Shown here: positions 22,600-25,286 of the stretch, in pieces
How the letters are laid out: every line of letters begins with the position of its first letter
Numbering within the stretch: the stretch's first letter is position 1
Origin: an uncultured Porphyromonadaceae bacterium
GTDB lineage: Bacteria > Bacteroidota > Bacteroidia > Bacteroidales > Muribaculaceae
Assembly: GCA_905202215.1 (NCBI GenBank)
Contig: CAJKRG010000049.1
Coordinates: forward strand, 1 to 25,286
Direction: 5' to 3'
Length of the DNA: 25,286 nucleotides
Made by a program: the position numbers and the translations under genes
The notes under the pieces: model-generated
Told to the model about the DNA's origin: nothing
The model's input: the letters and a program-made list of their open reading frames with translations, nothing else
Database searches by the model: none

Positions 22600-23855
22600 C
22601 ACTCGGCGGTTTCGGGTAGGGGTTCGGACGGATCGAGAAGCGTGAAGCCGGCCTCCTTGAGATGATTCCAGAAGTCGGGATATGACTTTGCGACGACATC
22701 GGCGTCGCGGACCACGATTCCGGGCACGAATATGGCGATAGGCGCGAGCGCCATCGCCATGCGGTGGTCGCCATAGGTATCGAAAACGGGGAGTTCGTGT
22801 ACGGGGCGTCGTCGTCCGTCCCAGGTCAGGACGGTGCCGTAGACTTCGATTTCGAGCGGGAAGCCGAGTTTGCCGAGTTCTCTTGCGAGAGCTTCGAGGC
22901 GGTCGCATTCTTTGTCATGAAGTGCTCCTACACCGCTGAAGCGGAACGGAACCCCCACCATACAAGCCGTAACAGCCAATGCCGGTACGGCATCAGGCAT
23001 GCCCGACATGTCGACATCGAGACTGTTGAATAGCTCGGGAGTGGCGGATAGCTCGGCGCCTTCGCCGTTGAACTCGGTCAGTACACCCAGTTTTTCGAAA
23101 AGGGCGGCTTCGCCGCTGTCGCCTTGAATAGAATCGTCGCGCAGTCCCGTAAGAGTGACCCATCCGGCACTCAGGGCGGCTATTTCATACCAGAAGGCCG
23201 CGGCGCTCCAGTCGGGCTCGGCATCGTTGAGGTCTGCGTTACGGTATGGTGTGTTGTCGACGTATATCCGGAGCGGTTCGGTCTCGACGCGCACGCCTCG
23301 GCGGCGCATCATTTCGGCAGTCATCTTTATATATGGCAGCGAGCCGACCATTCCTTTCAGTTCGATTTCGAGCGGCGCCTCCATCAGAGGTGTCACCATC
23401 ATGAGAGCCGATATGAACTGGGAGCTTACCGAGGCATCGATCGCTATGCGGCCTCCGTGCAGAGGGCGCCCTGCGATGCGCAGGGGCGGGAAGCCGTTTT
23501 CGCCTTCGTAGCTAATATCGGCCCCAAGGGCGTGGAGAGCATCGACGAGCGGGCCTATGGGACGGTGCAGCATTCGCTCGCTGCCGGTGAGTACACACGA
23601 GGTGCCGGGAGTGGCGGCGGCCACGGCGGTAAGGAAGCGCATGGCCGTGCCTGCGGGTCCTACGTCGACTGTACCTTCGAGCCGAGGCTCGGCGAGGATG
23701 GAGGCGAGCGTCTCGGTGTCGGCGCAAGCAACGGGGGCGGTGGCACTGCCCGAGAGATGGGCCATGACTATGGCCCGGGCGTTTATGCTTTTGCTGAGCG
23801 GCAGATCGACTGTAGTTTCAAGAATGCCGTCGGGCGGGAGAATGCGGATATCCAT
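22599..23855 (-). CDS. aroA: 3-phosphoshikimate 1-carboxyvinyltransferase (EPSP synthase)
   Basis: The enzyme joins phosphoenolpyruvate to shikimate-3-phosphate in the shikimate pathway to aromatic amino acids. In the 418-residue product, PLSKSINARA (Lys22) replaces the more usual SKSxSNR. GPAGTAMR (66-73) takes the place of GNAGTAMR. The catalytic Asp288 is in GMPDAVP, DKECDR is at 314-319, GDHRMA at 362-367 and the C-terminal Lys390 in AKSYPDFW. All the substrate-contacting residues I can place by motif are present, but the two N-terminal motifs are variant. Length is normal. It begins six bases after the aminotransferase gene and its stop shares a base with the next start, so it is in the middle of a coupled operon. 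Confidence 0.94.
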   Translation of the reverse strand: MDIRILPPDGILETTVDLPLSKSINARAIVMAHLSGSATAPVACADTETLASILAEPRLEGTVDVGPAGTAMRFLTAVAAATPGTSCVLTGSERMLHRPIGPLVDALHALGADISYEGENGFPPLRIAGRPLHGGRIAIDASVSSQFISALMMVTPLMEAPLEIELKGMVGSLPYIKMTAEMMRRRGVRVETEPLRIYVDNTPYRNADLNDAEPDWSAAAFWYEIAALSAGWVTLTGLRDDSIQGDSGEAALFEKLGVLTEFNGEGAELSATPELFNSLDVDMSGMPDAVPALAVTACMVGVPFRFSGVGALHDKECDRLEALARELGKLGFPLEIEVYGTVLTWDGRRRPVHELPVFDTYGDHRMAMALAPIAIFVPGIVVRDADVVAKSYPDFWNHLKEAGFTLLDPSEPLPETAE

Positions 23856-23861
23856 AAGGAG

Positions 23862-25049
23862 TTATGATTTGACGGTGGAGCACACGGCTGCTTCAAGGCT
23901 TTCGAGCGCGCCTGCGAGTACGGATCGCGGTGCGCCGACGTTAAGGCGTGCGAAGCCGTCGCCCTGCGGACCGAACATGGTGCCGTCGTTGAGGGCGAGA
24001 TGGGCTTTGTCGAGAAGAAGATCCATTACCTCGCGATGACACATATGAAGCCCGTGGAAGTCGAGCCAGAGGAGGAAAGAGGCCTGCGGGCGTATCACCT
24101 TAAGGCCCGGTATGCGTCGTGCTGCGAAATCGATGACGAAATCGATGTTTTCCTGCACATAGGCGAGCATCTGGTCGAGCCAAGCCTCGCCGTTGCGGTA
24201 GGCGGCTTCGGCTCCGATGGCCGAGATCATGACGGGTGCCGTGAATTCGTTTACCTCAAGCCATTTATAATAAGGTTCGCGCAAGGCCCGGTTTTTCACT
24301 ACCATCCAGGAGCTGACGAGGCCGGGTATGTTGAAGGTTTTCGACGGCGCGCCGAGCATAATGCCTACGGCTTCGGCGTCGGGTCCGGCCGAAAGAAAAG
24401 GAATATGTTTGCGGCCTTCGAGCATGAGGTCGCCGTGAATCTCGTCGCTTACCACCACCATTCCGGCCTCACGGGCGATAGCGCCCACTTCGGCGAGAGT
24501 CTCGATGTCCCATTGTATGCCGATCGGGTTGTGAGGATTGCAGAGAATCATCATCTTGGGCTTCTGTTCGGTCACGATCCGGCGCAGACCGTCGAGATCC
24601 ATGCGGTATGTGGTTCCGTCGAACAGCAGGGGATTCTCCACTACGCGGCGTCCGTTGCCTTCCACAACAGTGCGGAAGGGTGTATAGACCGGAGGCTGGA
24701 TGACCACTCCGTCGCCTTCGCGCGTGAAATAGTTTACGGCAAGCGCTATGCCTTTTACAACGCCGGGAACGAAAGCCAGCTCGGGACGCGAAATCGAGAA
24801 TCCGTGGCGGCGTTTGTTCCAGTCGATGATGGCCTGCCAGTAGCCGTCGGATGCCTCGAAATATCCTAATACCGGATGAGAGAGGCGTCGGCTGAGAGCG
24901 GCTGTGATTTCGGGACATACGGCGAAGTCGAGATCTGCAATCCAGAGAGGAGTGAGATCGTGACGCCCGAAGACTGCATCGAGGCGGTCGATTTTGACAG
25001 CTGCCGTGCCGTGGCGGTCGATGATGGCGTCGAAATTATACTGTGTCAT
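23862..25049 (-). CDS. PLP-dependent aminotransferase, MalY/PatB (cystathionine beta-lyase) family
   Basis: This is a fold-type I PLP enzyme. MalY/PatB relatives cleave C-S bonds of cystathionine or cysteine conjugates, and some act as aminotransferases. The 395-residue product (ATG 25049) starts YNFDAIIDRHGT, with the family's LWIADLDFAVCPEI (35-48). NPHNP is at 171-175, SDEIHGDL at 201-208 and the PLP lysine Lys237 in APSKTFN. C-terminal ARLNVGAPR binds the substrate carboxylate. The start is chosen because family members begin just before YDFD-like residues, while a start at 25100 would prepend a segment lying across the predicted promoter. It heads the operon with aroA six bases behind. 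Exact substrate is uncertain. Confidence 0.88.
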   Translation of the reverse strand: MTQYNFDAIIDRHGTAAVKIDRLDAVFGRHDLTPLWIADLDFAVCPEITAALSRRLSHPVLGYFEASDGYWQAIIDWNKRRHGFSISRPELAFVPGVVKGIALAVNYFTREGDGVVIQPPVYTPFRTVVEGNGRRVVENPLLFDGTTYRMDLDGLRRIVTEQKPKMMILCNPHNPIGIQWDIETLAEVGAIAREAGMVVVSDEIHGDLMLEGRKHIPFLSAGPDAEAVGIMLGAPSKTFNIPGLVSSWMVVKNRALREPYYKWLEVNEFTAPVMISAIGAEAAYRNGEAWLDQMLAYVQENIDFVIDFAARRIPGLKVIRPQASFLLWLDFHGLHMCHREVMDLLLDKAHLALNDGTMFGPQGDGFARLNVGAPRSVLAGALESLEAAVCSTVKS

Positions 25050-25071
25050 GGCAAATCTATGGTATTTTTCA

Positions 25072-25079
25072 CAAAAGTA
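25072..25079 (-). promoter_or_regulatory. Promoter -7 box of the aminotransferase-aroA operon
   Basis: On the minus strand TACTTTTG is an exact TAnnTTTG box, 22 nt before the ATG at 25049. No clear TTTG is found at the -33 position, so the call rests on the -7 box and on its placement. Confidence 0.5.
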
Positions 25080-25237
25080 ACGATTTTCATTGAATTGCAC
25101 ATTATATCGGTCTCTATTCTTGTTTTGTTTCTGCGGCTATTTTATGTGCGGTCTCGTATATAACTATTATATAACTTTCTTTCAAAACGAAATTCATACC
25201 TGCATGCTGCATGCCTTGTCCGGTACAGCGGCTATAA

Positions 25238-25286
25238 GAGGTTGTTTAATAACATATGTGAAATCACAGGTTGGTGTATTTTTGCT
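25238..25286. mobile_element. Terminus of a second related mobile element, cut by the window edge
   Basis: These 49 bases match the reverse complement of the right end of the 21004-21339 element at 41 of 49 positions, including AAATCACAG and TTGGTGTATTTTTG. TAA (25235-25237) directly precedes it, as at the other copy. The rest lies beyond the window, so it may be another MITE or the end of the full insertion sequence with a transposase. Confidence 0.65.

Noticed and set aside
22600..22908. Upstream in-frame extension of the CCGxHxxC protein
   Set aside because: It lies wholly inside aroA and encodes an Arg/Pro-rich stretch typical of an antiframe reading. ATG 22599 gives a membrane anchor and couples to the aroA stop.
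25208..25214. TGCATGC doublet near the right edge
   Set aside because: It is a short direct repeat without context. It could be a small palindrome, but no function can be supported.

Overview
The window is chromosomal DNA from a member of the Bacteroidales. This is inferred from gene content (patatin fused to an outer-membrane barrel, PorG/DUF6089-like protein, tandem OmpH/Skp genes behind bamA) and from promoters of the Bacteroidetes form TAnnTTTG with a TTTG-like -33 box. Shine-Dalgarno sequences are largely absent. Most genes are visibly GC-rich, which would suit Muribaculaceae or a relative, but the family cannot be fixed from sequence reading alone. I see no rRNA, tRNA, CRISPR array, phage or transposase gene.

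Left block, + strand (345-7178): serB (two ACT-like domains plus phosphatase), a secreted patatin-like phospholipase with its own barrel, proC overlapping a short tail-less ssb, a YpfJ-type membrane zinc metallopeptidase, and bifunctional ribD. A GTGAAAG-type inverted repeat fills the gap before ribD and its right arm touches the ribD start codon.

Central block, + strand (7322-14191): a textbook promoter with an inverted repeat over its -33 box drives an envelope-biogenesis operon. Its genes are a lipoprotein with Asp-box motifs, a PorG/DUF6089-like outer-membrane protein, uppS, bamA and two ompH/skp genes, and it ends at a strong terminator (14215-14254). The operon joins carrier-lipid synthesis to outer-membrane protein assembly and periplasmic chaperoning. 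An AT-richer two-gene unit follows (14512-17573), with its own promoter and a structured leader. It encodes a small barrel protein and a 790-residue lipoprotein.

Right block: the + strand lipoprotein converges with a minus-strand operon tatA-tatC-symporter (19956 to 17675) at a palindromic bidirectional terminator (17592-17660). tatA and fabD diverge from a symmetric promoter. fabD ends at a clean terminator, immediately followed by a 336-bp non-autonomous transposable element (21004-21339) with 33-bp inverted ends and TAA target duplications. Beyond it a minus-strand, tightly coupled operon runs from 25049 to 21354: PatB/MalY-type aminotransferase, aroA, a small membrane-anchored protein with a CCGxHxxC motif, and a metal-type ABC permease. 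The window closes inside a terminus related to the mobile element (25238-25286).

The least-explained items are the mobile element family, the 14.3-17.6 kb secreted pair with its leader, and the small cysteine-motif protein beside the metal permease.
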